Shown here: piece by piece, positions 26,701-38,600 of the stretch | Layout of the letters: every line of letters starts with the position of its first letter | Numbering within the stretch: position 1 is the first letter of the stretch | Source of the DNA: Novosphingobium sp. KCTC 2891 | Lineage (GTDB): Bacteria; Pseudomonadota; Alphaproteobacteria; Sphingomonadales; Sphingomonadaceae | Assembly (NCBI RefSeq): GCF_025938155.1 | Contig: NZ_JAPCZG010000004.1 | Span: 310,001-374,000, forward strand | DNA length: 64,000 nt | Direction of reading: 5' to 3' | Translations under genes and position numbers: made by a program | The notes under the pieces: generated by a model | What the model saw: the letters and a program-made list of their open reading frames with translations, nothing else | Databases searched by the model: none | Told to the model about the DNA's origin: nothing

Positions 26701-27273
26701 TTACGGCTTGGACGTGCCCGACTTGGGAACGCTGAACGACCCGCTGACGCGCCCGCCGCCCGTGCCGGCACCGGAAGCGCCGCCACTGTGTCCGTCGACG
26801 CTGGAAATGCCGGTGTTGAGATCGATCACCAGCCGCCCGCCGTTGAGCGTGTCGGTGCCGCGGCGCAGCGCCACGTTGCCGACCATGGTGATGATCTTGC
26901 GGTTGAAGTCATAGACAGCGACATCGCCGCTGGCGCGTTCGTCGTTGCGCGTGACGACCACGCCGCCGGTCGCATCGATCCGCTGGATCTTGAGATCGCC
27001 CGTATCGGTATAGGCCACCGTCGTGCGCGCGGCGCGCATCCGCAGGGCTTCCTGCGTGATATCGACGTTGCCGGACAGCACGACGCGCTTCTGCTTGTCC
27101 TGCAGTTCGATGCGGTCGGCCGCATAGTTCACCGGCGCATTGCTGTTGTGTGAGGCGATGGCCTGCGCCGCAAGATGCTGCGCACCGGCGATCAGCGCGG
27201 CGGAAACGGCGAAGCCGATAGCGGCGCGGCGCAGCGGACGGGCCTGGCGAATGGTCTGGATCATCGTCCTCAT
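26701..27273 (-). CDS. lptA: LptA-like periplasmic LPS transport protein
   Basis: A 190-aa protein with a hydrophobic signal segment (AAIGFAVSAALIAGAQHLAA) and an OstA/LptA beta-jellyroll: YAADRIELQDKQKRVVLSGN, MRAARTTVAYTD, IDATGGVVVTRNDERASGD, VYDFNRKIITMVGNV. It forms the periplasmic bridge that carries LPS from LptC toward LptD. The ATG overlaps the lptC stop (ATGA, 27270-27273). The C-terminus is Gly/Ser-rich. lptB, often next in this order, is absent; the next gene is the convergent glycan gene. Confidence 0.9.
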   Translation of the reverse strand: MRTMIQTIRQARPLRRAAIGFAVSAALIAGAQHLAAQAIASHNSNAPVNYAADRIELQDKQKRVVLSGNVDITQEALRMRAARTTVAYTDTGDLKIQRIDATGGVVVTRNDERASGDVAVYDFNRKIITMVGNVALRRGTDTLNGGRLVIDLNTGISSVDGHSGGASGAGTGGGRVSGSFSVPKSGTSKP

Positions 27274-27914
27274 GGCATCTTCAGCTTGCCGGGCTCCATG
27301 CGCAGGCGCGCGTGCCCTTCCAGCGTGATCGTTCGCTCTTCAAGGTCAGCGCTTATCCTGTCGGCAATGAATGTGCCAGCCGGAATCCGGCCTTCCACCC
27401 TGCTACGGCTGACCATGCGCTTGGCGGAAATGTCGATATCGGCGCCCTCGGTGGTCATGCGGTAGCCATCGGACGTCTGGAAATTGACCGGCCCGTCGAC
27501 CGCGATGGTCTGCTTGCCGAAATCATAGCCGCCCGCATCGGCGGTCAGGATCGCAGGGCCGGAATTGAGCATGACCCGCGCGGTCACGTCCTTCATCTGC
27601 ACCACCGCCTCGCGCTCGGAATGCTGGACCGCGCTGCCGGCCGTGATCGAGAAGTTGCGTCCCCGGTCGTCCTGCCCGCGATACATCGCGCTGACCACGC
27701 GGAGCCGGTCCTGCACCATTGCCACCTTGTTCCGGTCGAGCAGGAAGCTGATTTCCCCGCGCGGAGACAGCGGCACCAGGATCATCACCGCGAGCAGTGC
27801 GCCGATCAGCACCGGCAAACCGCGCGCTGCGAACCGCACCAGCCGGTCGTGCGAGCCGCCGGGCGCGGCCAGCAACTGGCGGCGCGTACGCATGCGGTCG
27901 GCCTGAACGGTCAT
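27270..27914 (-). CDS. lptC: LptC-like LPS export component
   Basis: A 214-aa bitopic protein: a basic N-terminus, one membrane helix (LPVLIGALLAVMILVPL, about residues 36-52), then a periplasmic LptC-type beta domain (ALRVVSAMYRG-like strand, GAVDGPVNFQTSDGYRMTT-like repeats, ADRISADLEERTITLEGHA). It receives LPS from the LptBFG complex. The ATG at 27914 is chosen because upstream sequence in frame is a shadow of the RNase D gene. It is coupled to lptA and lies 19 nt from rnd. Confidence 0.88.
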   Translation of the reverse strand: MTVQADRMRTRRQLLAAPGGSHDRLVRFAARGLPVLIGALLAVMILVPLSPRGEISFLLDRNKVAMVQDRLRVVSAMYRGQDDRGRNFSITAGSAVQHSEREAVVQMKDVTARVMLNSGPAILTADAGGYDFGKQTIAVDGPVNFQTSDGYRMTTEGADIDISAKRMVSRSRVEGRIPAGTFIADRISADLEERTITLEGHARLRMEPGKLKMP

Positions 27915-27933
27915 CGGCGCAGCCCTTCCGCGA

Positions 27934-28551
27934 TCACTCGTGGCTGAAGATGTCGCGATCGGCCCAGCCGGCGATGTCGAGCAGCGCGCGCGTCGGCAGG
28001 AAATCGCAGCAGGCCTGCGCCACTTCGGTGCGGCCTTCGCGCGCCAGCCGCTCGACCAGGATCGTGTGCATGGCGTGGAGGTGGCGCACGTCGGACGCGG
28101 CATATTCCTGCTGCGCGTCGGTCAGCACGGGCGCGCCCCAGTCGCTCGACTGCTGCTGCTTGGAAATCTCCTTGCCCAGCAGTTCGCGCACCAGGTCCTT
28201 CAGCCCATGGCGGTCGGTATAGGTGCGCACCAGCTTCGAGGCGATCTTGGTGCAGAACACCGGGGCCGCCATCACGCCAAGGTAGTGGTGGATCGCCGCG
28301 AGATCGAACCGGGCGAAGTGGTACAGCTTGATCCGCGTCGGATCGGCCAGCACCGCTTTCAGGTTCGGCGCGTCATAGCGGCTTCCCACGGCGAAGCGGA
28401 CGAGATGCTCGTCGCCGCGCCCGTCGGAAATTTGCACCACGCAGAGCCTGTCGCGCGTGGTGATCAGCCCCATTGTCTCGGTATCGACAGCAACGATGCC
28501 GGGTGCAAGGCAATCGGCGGGAAGGTCTTCTTCGTGGAGGTAAACGGCCAT
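27934..28551 (-). CDS. short RNase D-type 3'-5' exonuclease
   Basis: A 205-aa DEDD-family exonuclease: IVAVDTETMGL (DxE), LYHFARFDLAAIHHYLG, and the third motif YAASDVRHLH with Tyr and Asp, so DEDDy type. The HRDC domains of full-length RNase D are absent, as in the short form usual in alphaproteobacteria. It is first of a leftward operon with lptC and lptA, an arrangement I recall from sphingomonads. The role is RNA 3' trimming by family. Confident on the family, less so on the rnd symbol. Confidence 0.88.
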   Translation of the reverse strand: MAVYLHEEDLPADCLAPGIVAVDTETMGLITTRDRLCVVQISDGRGDEHLVRFAVGSRYDAPNLKAVLADPTRIKLYHFARFDLAAIHHYLGVMAAPVFCTKIASKLVRTYTDRHGLKDLVRELLGKEISKQQQSSDWGAPVLTDAQQEYAASDVRHLHAMHTILVERLAREGRTEVAQACCDFLPTRALLDIAGWADRDIFSHE

Positions 28552-28628
28552 GGCTAGCGCTTAGGCGCTCCGGGCGGCGGCGGCAAGCCCGGCGGGCCGC
28601 CAGCCGCTCCCTATCGGCGCCGTCCGGT

Positions 28629-29933
28629 TCAGGGTCGGCCGACGCTGCTATAGGCGAAGCCCGCACCTCGCACTTCGGCGGGATCATAGACATTGCGCAG
28701 ATCGACCAGCACCTTCTGCCGGGCAAGCTGGCCCACCCGGTCCAGATCGATCGCGCGGAACGCGTCCCATTCCGTCACCAGCACCACGGCATCCGCGCCG
28801 GTCACCGCTTCATAGGTGCTGCCCGCCATCGTCACCTGGGGCATCATCGGCGCCGCGACCTCCATGCCCTCCGGATCATAGGCAACCACCTCGGCGCCAG
28901 CATCGAGCAGCGCCTGCACGATGGCGATCGAGGGCGCATCGCGCATGTCGTCGGTGTTCGGCTTGAACGTCAGGCCCAGCAGCGCGACCTTCTTGTCGCG
29001 CGCTTCGCCGCCCAGCGCCTCGATCACCTTGCGGCCCATCGCGCGCTTGCGGGCATCGTTCACGTGAACCACCGCCTCTACGATGCGAACGGGGCTGTTG
29101 TAGTCCTCCGCCGTCTTGAGCAGCGCCAGCGTGTCCTTGGGGAAGCACGATCCGCCATAGCCCGGACCGGCGTGGAGGAACTTGGAGCCGATTCGTCCGT
29201 CCAGGCCAATGCCTCGGGCGACGTCCTGCACGTCCCCGCCCACCTTCTCGCACAGGTCCGCCATCTCGTTGATGAAGGTGATCTTGGTCGCGAGGAACGC
29301 GTTGGCAGCGTACTTGATCAACTCGGAACTGCGGCGGCTGGTGAACAGGATCGGCGCCTTGTTCAGGAACAGCGGGCGATAGACCTCGTTCATCACGCCG
29401 CGCGCCCAGTCGTCTTCGGCGCCGATGACGATGCGGTCCGGCCGCTTGAAATCGCTGATCGCGGCGCCTTCGCGCAGGAATTCGGGATTCGAGACCACCG
29501 CGAACCTGGTCTTGGTGCCCGATTCGCGAATGATCCGCTCGACCTCGTCGCCGGTGCCGACCGGCACGGTCGACTTGGTGACGACAACCGCCGGCGTGGT
29601 CAGGTTGTCGGCCACTTCCTGCGCCACCGCATAGACATAGCTCAGATCGGCATGGCCATCGCCGCGCCGCGAAGGTGTGCCCACGGCAATGAAGATCGCC
29701 TGGGCGCCTTCCATGGCAGAGGCAAGGTCGGTGGAGAACGAGAGTCGCCCGCCCTTGACGTTCGAGGCGACCAGTTCGGCAAGGCCCGGCTCGAAGATCG
29801 GCATCACGCCCTCGCGGAGACGCTCGATCTTGCTGGCATCCTTGTCGATGCACACCACGTCATGGCCGAAATCCGCAAAACACGCTCCGGAAACGAGGCC
29901 AACATACCCCGATCCCACCATCGCGATCTTCAT
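28629..29933 (-). CDS. ugd: UDP-glucose 6-dehydrogenase
   Basis: A 434-aa NAD-dependent enzyme that oxidises UDP-glucose to UDP-glucuronate, a donor for acidic polysaccharides. Seen are [52 protein letters not shown] and the catalytic cysteine in [10 protein letters not shown], then [16 protein letters not shown]. The ATG at 29933 has GAGGAAG 5 nt upstream; a GTG six bases earlier is less likely. It stands just outside the glycan locus and could feed it. The 77-nt spacer to rnd is GC-rich with imperfect dyads. Confidence 0.95.
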   Translation of the reverse strand: MKIAMVGSGYVGLVSGACFADFGHDVVCIDKDASKIERLREGVMPIFEPGLAELVASNVKGGRLSFSTDLASAMEGAQAIFIAVGTPSRRGDGHADLSYVYAVAQEVADNLTTPAVVVTKSTVPVGTGDEVERIIRESGTKTRFAVVSNPEFLREGAAISDFKRPDRIVIGAEDDWARGVMNEVYRPLFLNKAPILFTSRRSSELIKYAANAFLATKITFINEMADLCEKVGGDVQDVARGIGLDGRIGSKFLHAGPGYGGSCFPKDTLALLKTAEDYNSPVRIVEAVVHVNDARKRAMGRKVIEALGGEARDKKVALLGLTFKPNTDDMRDAPSIAIVQALLDAGAEVVAYDPEGMEVAAPMMPQVTMAGSTYEAVTGADAVVLVTEWDAFRAIDLDRVGQLARQKVLVDLRNVYDPAEVRGAGFAYSSVGRP

Positions 29934-30085
29934 TCGCACTTCCTCGGCTGGATGCCGCGCGGCCGCGGCCGCACGGAAAGTCTTTTCGCGGCAGCAGCAC
30001 TAGGGATTGTTCCGAAACCCGGCAACCCCGGCACTTGGCTCCCAGCCTCTTGCCCCGCCGGTATGGGCCGCGCTACCCCGGCGCG

Positions 30086-30769
30086 ATGACGACAACCGCG
30101 CTTCCAGAAAGTTGGCAGCCGAGCCTTGGCCCGGTGCTCGAAACCCGCCCCCTGCGCGCGCTTGGCGGCTTCCTGCGCGCCGAGGAGACGGCCGGCAAGC
30201 TGGTCTATCCGCCGCAGGGCCAGCGGTTGCGCGCGCTTGAACTCACCCCGCTGGACCAAGTGAAAGTCGTGATTCTGGGGCAGGATCCCTATCACGGACC
30301 TGGCCAGGCGCACGGCCTCGCCTTCTCGGTACAGGATGGGGTCAAAGTGCCGCCCAGCTTGCTCAACATCTACAAGGAACTGGAAACCGATCTTGGCCTG
30401 CCGCGCCCCGCGCACGGCAATCTGGAGCCATGGGCGCGGCAGGGCGTGCTGCTGCTGAACAACGCGCTGACGGTCGAGGCGGGCCAGGCCGGATCGCACC
30501 AGACCCGAGGGTGGGAGCCGTTTACCGATGCCGCCGTCGCTGCGGTCGCCAGGCGGGACGTGCCCAGTGTGTTCCTGCTGTGGGGCAACCACGCGCAGAA
30601 AAAGGCAGCGCGCGTTCCCGAACTGGCGAACGGCCCGCACCTCGTGCTGCGCGCTCCGCACCCCAGCCCGCTGTCCGCCCATTCGGGCTGGTTCGGCAGC
30701 CGTCATTTCAGCCAGGCGAACGACTTTCTGGAACGCCACGGGCGCGGCGCCATCGACTGGCGCCTTTGA
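30086..30769 (+). CDS. ung: uracil-DNA glycosylase
   Basis: A 227-aa family 1 UDG that removes uracil from DNA. Diagnostic motifs are the water-activating [20 protein letters not shown] (Asp and Tyr), [16 protein letters not shown] and the minor-groove loop [17 protein letters not shown] with the catalytic His. The start is the ATG at 30086; earlier in-frame sequence is not conserved-looking. Its stop overlaps the ATG of the next gene (TGATG at 30767-30771). It diverges from ugd. Confidence 0.96.
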   Translation: MTTTALPESWQPSLGPVLETRPLRALGGFLRAEETAGKLVYPPQGQRLRALELTPLDQVKVVILGQDPYHGPGQAHGLAFSVQDGVKVPPSLLNIYKELETDLGLPRPAHGNLEPWARQGVLLLNNALTVEAGQAGSHQTRGWEPFTDAAVAAVARRDVPSVFLLWGNHAQKKAARVPELANGPHLVLRAPHPSPLSAHSGWFGSRHFSQANDFLERHGRGAIDWRL

Positions 30770-31062
30770 TGCCCTTTCCGCTTGCCCCCGCCGATATCGC
30801 CGCCGCGATAGTCGCCGTGAACTTCACCGCTTTCGCCGCCTTCGGAATCGACAAGTGGAAGGCCGAAACCGGGCGCTGGCGCATAGCCGAATCGACGCTG
30901 TTGCTGCTCGCCTTCATCGGCGGGTCGGTCGGTGCCTATCTTGGCCGGCACCTGTTTCGGCACAAGACGCGCAAGCAGCCCTTCTCCAGCACGCTTCACA
31001 GCATCGCCGTGGTGCAGATTCTCGCGTTGGGTGCCGCAGCAGGCTGGACGCTGGCCGGCTAG
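30769..31062 (+). CDS. DUF1294 family small membrane protein
   Basis: A 97-aa protein with three hydrophobic segments. The FGIDKWKAETGRWRIAESTL block followed by GGSVGAYLGRHLFRHKTRK is the DUF1294 hallmark (Asp-Lys, Arg-Ile-x-Glu, His-Lys-Thr). It is coupled to ung by a TGATG overlap. The family has no established function. Confidence 0.85.
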   Translation: MPFPLAPADIAAAIVAVNFTAFAAFGIDKWKAETGRWRIAESTLLLLAFIGGSVGAYLGRHLFRHKTRKQPFSSTLHSIAVVQILALGAAAGWTLAG

Positions 31063-31075
31063 CCTGCCGCTTCGC

Positions 31076-31465
31076 CTAGCTGCCTGCCCATCCCAGCAGC
31101 CTGGCCAGCAGCATCACGGCCATCATCGTGACCGCAGCATAGACCCACGCCCACATCCACGGGTGGGGAATACGCGCAAGGTCCGGCCGTCCGGCGGGGA
31201 AACGCACGATCACGGCTGCGCCCTCGGGTGGAAGCGGCTGACGGCGAAGGCGCTGGTCAGTCACTTCGTGGACCTGCTCATCCGCCTGGAACCGCAGGCG
31301 CGCGGCATAAGTCCGCTCGCCGTCGTCCCAGTTCGCGACGTGGCCCACGACCACCGCCCGCGCCTCGCGCGCGGGGGCGATCAGCCGGCGCACATCATGG
31401 CGCAGCAGAGCCCATAGGCTGAACAGGCACAGGGCAAGCCCGGCAAGGAGAATGGATCGCTCCAC
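31076..31465 (-). CDS. DUF3592-like two-helix membrane protein
   Basis: A 129-aa protein with an N-terminal helix (LLAGLALCLFSLWALL) and a C-terminal helix (VYAAVTMMAVMLLARLLG) flanking a small soluble beta domain (YAARLRFQADEQVHEVTDQR, VIVRFPAGRPDLARI). This layout matches DUF3592-type proteins. The GTG start is the first available. It converges on the DUF1294 gene. Function is unknown. Confidence 0.65.
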   Translation of the reverse strand: MERSILLAGLALCLFSLWALLRHDVRRLIAPAREARAVVVGHVANWDDGERTYAARLRFQADEQVHEVTDQRLRRQPLPPEGAAVIVRFPAGRPDLARIPHPWMWAWVYAAVTMMAVMLLARLLGWAGS

Positions 31466-31520
31466 GTGCTCGAACCTGCCAGACGCAGGTTAACCGCGCA
31501 CTACAATACGCCGCGGGCGA

Positions 31521-31769
31521 TCAGTTCGTTTCGCGCGCCAGACGGTCGGCAAGTTCGGCGATCTCGGCCGGATCGAGAATCCATGTCCGCGTCTTGCGGC
31601 CCGGCCGATGCACCGGCACGGTCAGCAACACGCGGGCATGATCGCGCGCGTGCGGCTTGTAGAGAGCAAAATGCATCGCACAGTCGCGGATCGTGCCGAT
31701 GATTGGCGCCCGACCTTCCAGATCGATCATCGTGGCAGGCTGGTCCCAGGGAATGGTTTCGGTCGACAT
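31521..31769 (-). CDS. conserved-looking hypothetical protein, 82 aa
   Basis: A small soluble protein beginning MSTETIPWDQPATMIDLEGR, with a basic centre (YKPHARDHARVL) and an acidic C-terminal helix (DPAEIAELADRLARE). Coding composition matches the neighbours and ATG follows a purine-rich stretch (GAGAAAGAGGGG). I do not recognise a family. It lies 31 nt downstream of the membrane protein gene at 31801 on the same strand. Confidence 0.6.
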   Translation of the reverse strand: MSTETIPWDQPATMIDLEGRAPIIGTIRDCAMHFALYKPHARDHARVLLTVPVHRPGRKTRTWILDPAEIAELADRLARETN

Positions 31770-31800
31770 GGCCCCCTCTTTCTCCCCTCGGCGCGAACGA

Positions 31801-32466
31801 TCAAGCCCCTTTGCGCGCGGTGAGCGACGCGGCCGACGGATCGGCGGCGGGTATCAGCATTTTTCCCTGCATTACGCCGATCAGCGCTCCCACCACTCCG
31901 GCCCATGCCGCTTCCGGCGAAACGAGAGATCCCAGCAGCATCGCGCCCGGCAGCCCGGCCAGCGCACCGACAATGCCGCCCGCCGCGGTCCGGCCCGCCC
32001 AATCCGCGCCCCTCAACGGGCCTGCCGCGAGCAGCCCCTGCACCACCGTGAGCAGCAGGATGCCCGGCCCCATCGACCATGCGGCAACAGACGGCGCCAG
32101 GATCAGCACCTCGGCATCGGTCCACCAGAGCGGCAGGATCATGGCGGCGACCGCGATGGCGGTCAGCGGCATCCACAGGGCTATTCGCATCGCGGCCATG
32201 CCGCCCGGGCGCCACCATGCCAACAGCGCGGTCTGGGCCGCGGCGAAACCTGTGCCGACAATGCCGGCCAGGCCCGCCATTTCCCAACGGAACACCCCGG
32301 TCGGGCTCTGCGCGAAGCGCACTTGCGGGAAAAGGTGGACGCCGATCCACGCCGCACAGGCCGCACCCGCGCCGGTGGCCGCAGCCCAGGCTATCCGCCG
32401 CGTGCGATTGGCTACAGTCGCTCCGCGCTCTCCGGTTTCAACGCTGCTATCCATGGCCGCCACCAT
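31801..32466 (-). CDS. polytopic membrane protein of unknown function
   Basis: A 221-aa protein with about five to six helices (WAAATGAGAACAAWIGVHLF, MPLTAIAVAAMILPLWW, GIVGALAGLPGAMLLGSLV) and short loops. No transport or catalytic motif is visible. ATG at 32466 or 32454 (MDSSVETG) could be the start; the ribosome-site distance slightly favours the latter. It lies 49 nt downstream of gyrB on the same strand, so it may be read through from gyrB. Confidence 0.6.
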   Translation of the reverse strand: MVAAMDSSVETGERGATVANRTRRIAWAAATGAGAACAAWIGVHLFPQVRFAQSPTGVFRWEMAGLAGIVGTGFAAAQTALLAWWRPGGMAAMRIALWMPLTAIAVAAMILPLWWTDAEVLILAPSVAAWSMGPGILLLTVVQGLLAAGPLRGADWAGRTAAGGIVGALAGLPGAMLLGSLVSPEAAWAGVVGALIGVMQGKMLIPAADPSAASLTARKGA

Positions 32467-32515
32467 CCTTGCCCGGTGCGATCCTGCGCCCGCGGCAAGG
32501 AAGATGCAAACGGCG

Positions 32516-35089
<2,574 letters not shown>

Positions 35090-35220
35090 TTACACAGGGC
35101 CGGGGCGGCCGCGCCGACAGCGCGCGCCGTCTTGGCGATCGGCCGCAAAACAGCCCCTTTCCGCCGCACGCAAAAGGTGCTGCAACGTCACCATCGCAAC
35201 CAGTTCGATGGGGGAAAGCC

Positions 35221-36666
35221 TTGATCCGCAGAATGATTTCCGGCCTGCTGAGCGCCAGCACGCTGGCACTCGCCATGACCTCAGCCGCCCCGGTGGCCGC
35301 CGCTCCGCAGCCTGCCGCCGACGCTGGAGAGGCCGCTTTCCGCGCGACCTACAAGGAACTGGTCGAAACCAACACCACGCTGTCGTCGGGCAGTTGCACG
35401 CTCGCGTCCGAGCGCATGGCCGCGCGGCTCAAGGCCGCGGGCTTCGCCGACAGCCAGCTGACACTGTATGCCACGCCCGAGCATCCCAAGGACGGCGGCC
35501 TCGTCGCCGTGCTGCCCGGCACGGCGAAGGCGACCAAGCCGATCCTGCTGCTCGCCCACGTCGACGTGGTCGAAGCCAAGCGCGAGGACTGGGAGCGCGA
35601 TCCCTTCACCCTGATCGAGGAGAACGGATACTTCTACGCGCGCGGTTCCGCCGACGACAAGTCGATGGCGGCGGTGTGGGTCGACACGCTGGCGCGGTTC
35701 AAGAAGGAGGGCTTCAAGCCCAAGCGCACGATCAAGCTCGCGCTCACCTGCGGCGAGGAAACGACGTATGCCTTCAACGGCGCGGAGTGGCTGGCCCAGA
35801 ACAAGCGTGACCTGATCGACGCCGAGTTCGCGCTGAACGAGGGCGGCGGCGGCCGCACCGACGGCAAGGGCGTGGTCGATGGCGGCAAGGTCGTGGTCGA
35901 GACGATCCAGGTGGGCGAAAAGGCGGTGCAGAACTACCGCCTCGAAACCCGCAACCCCGGCGGACACAGCTCGGTCCCGGTGCGCGACAACGCGATCTAT
36001 GAACTGTCCGACGCGCTGGTGAAACTGCGCGACTACGATTTCCCGGTCGAACTGTCGGAAACGACCAAGGCCTTCTTCGCCAAGGCGGGCGCGGCGCGCG
36101 GTGGTGATCTGGGCGCGGCGATGCAGGCGATTTCCGCCAACCCGCAGGACAAGACGGCAGAAGCCCTGCTCAACAAGGACCGGACGTTCCATTCGATGCT
36201 GCGCACCACCTGCGTTGCCACGTTGCTCGACGGCGGCCATGCCAACAATGCGCTGCCGCAGCGCGCAGGGGCCAACGTCAACTGCCGCATCTTCCCCGGC
36301 CATTCGAGCGAAGACATCCGCACCGCGCTGGAATCGGTCGTGGCCGACAAGGGCGTGACCGTCACCGCCGTGCCGCCGCTGCGCCCCATCGCCAAGAGCC
36401 CGCCGCTCGATCCCAAGGTGATCGCGCCGATGGAAAAGCTGGCCGCGCAGTATTTCCCCGGCGTGCCGGTGGTGCCCTCGATGTCGACCGGGGCGACCGA
36501 CGGCATCTTCCTCGCCGCAGTGGGCATCCCGACCTACGGCGTGCCCGGCGGCTGGGGCAATCCGGACGGCAACGGCGTCCACGGCCTCAACGAGCGGATC
36601 GAGGTCAAGGCGCTGATGACGATGCGCGCCTACCTCTATGATCTGGTCAAGGCCTACACCCGCTGA
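35221..36666 (+). CDS. secreted M20 family metallopeptidase
   Basis: A protein of about 481 aa with a Sec signal peptide (ISGLLSASTLALAMTSAAPVAAA) and an M20 di-zinc domain: LLLAHVDVVEAKREDW (His-x-Asp), YARGSADDKSMAAVW, LTCGEETTYAFNG (Glu-Glu), an inserted dimerisation domain, and the final STGATDGIFLAAVGIPTYGV. Start is TTG at 35221 with GGGGGAAAG upstream, or ATG at 35233. It diverges from gyrB across 182 nt. It probably cleaves short peptides in the periplasm; exact substrate unknown. Confidence 0.88.
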   Translation: MIRRMISGLLSASTLALAMTSAAPVAAAPQPAADAGEAAFRATYKELVETNTTLSSGSCTLASERMAARLKAAGFADSQLTLYATPEHPKDGGLVAVLPGTAKATKPILLLAHVDVVEAKREDWERDPFTLIEENGYFYARGSADDKSMAAVWVDTLARFKKEGFKPKRTIKLALTCGEETTYAFNGAEWLAQNKRDLIDAEFALNEGGGGRTDGKGVVDGGKVVVETIQVGEKAVQNYRLETRNPGGHSSVPVRDNAIYELSDALVKLRDYDFPVELSETTKAFFAKAGAARGGDLGAAMQAISANPQDKTAEALLNKDRTFHSMLRTTCVATLLDGGHANNALPQRAGANVNCRIFPGHSSEDIRTALESVVADKGVTVTAVPPLRPIAKSPPLDPKVIAPMEKLAAQYFPGVPVVPSMSTGATDGIFLAAVGIPTYGVPGGWGNPDGNGVHGLNERIEVKALMTMRAYLYDLVKAYTR

Positions 36667-36678
36667 GACCCTGCCCCG

Positions 36679-36717
36679 CGCTGTCCACGCCTCCCGCAAC
36701 GGAGGCTGTGGACAGCG
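36679..36717. terminator. interrupted hairpin after the M20 peptidase gene
   Basis: CGCTGTCCAC (36679-36688) pairs with GTGGACAGCG (36708-36717), and CCTCC with GGAGG inside, separated by a small internal loop. It lies 12 nt after the stop. No T-run follows, so factor-independent termination is uncertain. A second hairpin, TCCTCCC/GGGAGGA (36810-36828), lies in the leader of the next gene. Confidence 0.4.
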
Positions 36718-36862
36718 TGGGTGCCGGCTGGCGCTTTACCCTTGACGGCAGACCGGGCAGCGTGTTCCTTCTCTTCATGCGTCATGAAGCGGTCATGCGT
36801 GGTGCCCATTCCTCCCCTTGCGGGAGGATCGGTGCTTCCGCGCAGAAAGGCCGGACCGGAGC

Positions 36863-37498
36863 ATGCTTCATAAGGCGCTGATCGATCGGGCGGCGGAAGC
36901 CAGGCCCCATAGCGGCGACGCCGCCGCGACGCTGTTTTCGGGCCGCGGAACCCGCCATGTTTCAGATTGCCCCGCGCTCGTCCTCAACGCGGACTACACC
37001 CCGCTCAGCTACTATCCCCTCAGCCTGTGGCCGTGGCAGACCGCGATCAAGGCGGTGTTCCTCGAACGGGTGGACATCATCTCCACTTACGAGCGCGAGG
37101 TGCACAGCCCTTCGCTGGACATGAAGATCCCTTCGGTGATCGCGCTGCGGCAATATGTGCGGCCCAGCGAGTTTCCCGCTTTCACCCGCTTCAACCTGTT
37201 CCTGCGCGACAAGTTCGTCTGCCAGTATTGCGGCAGCCCGGAGCAGCTGACCTTCGACCATGTCGTGCCGCGCCGCCTGGGCGGACGCACCACCTGGGAA
37301 AACGTCTCTGCCGCCTGCGCCCCGTGCAACTTGCGCAAGGGTGGCCGCACGCCCGAGCAGGCGCACATGCGGCTGATGGAACAACCGATCCGCCCCACCA
37401 CCTGGCAGCTTCAGGAACGCGGCCGGGCCTTCCCGCCGGGCCACCTGCACGAAAGCTGGCGCGACTGGCTCTACTGGGACGTCGAACTGGAAAGTTGA
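36863..37498 (+). CDS. HNH endonuclease
   Basis: A protein of about 211 aa. A conserved N-terminal block (VLNADYTPLSYYPLSLWPWQ, KAVFLERVDIISTYE) is followed by the HNH zinc-ribbon: CQYCGSPEQLTFDHVVPRRL and NVSAACAPCNLRKGG (two CxxC pairs, Asp-His, Asn). This is a widespread bacterial form usually annotated as HNH endonuclease; its cellular role is not settled. The ATG at 36863 has GGAGC just upstream. It converges on the nitronate monooxygenase-like gene. Confidence 0.88.
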   Translation: MLHKALIDRAAEARPHSGDAAATLFSGRGTRHVSDCPALVLNADYTPLSYYPLSLWPWQTAIKAVFLERVDIISTYEREVHSPSLDMKIPSVIALRQYVRPSEFPAFTRFNLFLRDKFVCQYCGSPEQLTFDHVVPRRLGGRTTWENVSAACAPCNLRKGGRTPEQAHMRLMEQPIRPTTWQLQERGRAFPPGHLHESWRDWLYWDVELES

Positions 37499-37512
37499 CC
37501 GGCTCGTCGCGC

Positions 37513-38541
37513 TCAGCGGCGCGAGAGCGCTTCTTCGCTTTCCTGCATCAGCTGGGCGATGATGTCCGCCACAGGCTCTTCCTTCGTCACCATGCCGACC
37601 GACTGGCCCGCCATGACCGATCCGCGCTCGACATCGCCATCGATCACCGAGCGGCGCAGCGCACCGGCCCAGAAGTGCTCGATCTGGAGCTGGGCCTGGC
37701 CCATGTCGACCGCGCCTTCGTCGAGCAGCTTGGCGACTTCGACCTGCTTGGCGGTGAACTCCTCGGTGCCCTTGTTCTTCAGCGCGCGCACCGGGATCAC
37801 CGGCAGGCGCGGATCGACCTGCACGCTGGCGATCGCGTCGCGGGCATTGGCGCGGAAGAACGCCTGCTTGAACGCCGGGTGAGCGATCGATTCGCTGGCG
37901 CAGGCGAAACGCGTGCCGAGCTGGACGCCGCACGCTCCCATCTCCAGATAGCCGGCCATCGCCTCGCCCCGGCCGATGCCGCCGGCCACGAACACGATGT
38001 GGTCCTGCGCCAGCGCCGGCAGGAATTCCTGCGCCAGCACCGAGGTGGAAACCGGGCCGATGTGACCGCCCGCTTCGCTGCCTTCGATCACCAGGGCATC
38101 GGCGCCCGAACGGAACAGCTTCTTCGCCAGCGCGATGGTGGGCGCGAAAACGATCACCTTGGCGCCGAACGCCTTGATCGCCTCCACACTGCCCTTGGGC
38201 GGAATGCCGCCCGCCAGCACGACGTGGCCGACGTTGTGCTTCGCGCAGACCGCGATCAGGTCGAACAGGGCCGGGTGCATGGTGATTAGGTTCACGCCAA
38301 ACGGCTTGTCCGTCAGCGCCTTGGTCCCGGTGATTTCGGCGTCGAGCAGTTCGGGGGTCATCGCCCCGCAGGCGATCACGCCAAAGCCGCCCGCGTTGCT
38401 GATCGCGGCGACGAGATTGCGCTCCGAAACCCAGCTCATCGCGCCACACAGGATCGCGTATTCGGTGCCGAGGAAAGCGGCGCCGCGGGCCATCAGGGCC
38501 GAAGTCTTGGGATACGAGGTCATCGGCGCAAATCCGTCCAT
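37513..38541 (-). CDS. nitronate monooxygenase-like FMN enzyme
   Basis: A 342-aa TIM-barrel flavoprotein of the NMO/2-nitropropane dioxygenase family: CGAMSWVSERNLVAAISNAG, GGFGVIACGAMTPELLDAEI, HVVLAGGIPP, VIEGSEAGGHIGP (FMN phosphate), FVAGGIGRGEAMAGYLEMGA and QLGTRFACASES. Members oxidise alkyl nitronates or act as related NADH-quinone or enoyl reductases, so substrate is uncertain. ATG at 38541 or 38523; no strong ribosome site separates them. It diverges from katA over a 162-nt spacer rich in repeats. Confidence 0.87.
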   Translation of the reverse strand: MDGFAPMTSYPKTSALMARGAAFLGTEYAILCGAMSWVSERNLVAAISNAGGFGVIACGAMTPELLDAEITGTKALTDKPFGVNLITMHPALFDLIAVCAKHNVGHVVLAGGIPPKGSVEAIKAFGAKVIVFAPTIALAKKLFRSGADALVIEGSEAGGHIGPVSTSVLAQEFLPALAQDHIVFVAGGIGRGEAMAGYLEMGACGVQLGTRFACASESIAHPAFKQAFFRANARDAIASVQVDPRLPVIPVRALKNKGTEEFTAKQVEVAKLLDEGAVDMGQAQLQIEHFWAGALRRSVIDGDVERGSVMAGQSVGMVTKEEPVADIIAQLMQESEEALSRR

Positions 38542-38600
38542 TCTTGTCGAGCGAGGGCCATTAGGGCCGCATCGTGGCAGCGGCAAGGCAATGCGCGAGC

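Noticed and set aside
36810-36828. TCCTCCC/GGGAGGA hairpin in the HNH gene leader as a riboswitch.
   Set aside because: A single short stem without alternative folds or a known aptamer; it could be chance in GC-rich DNA.
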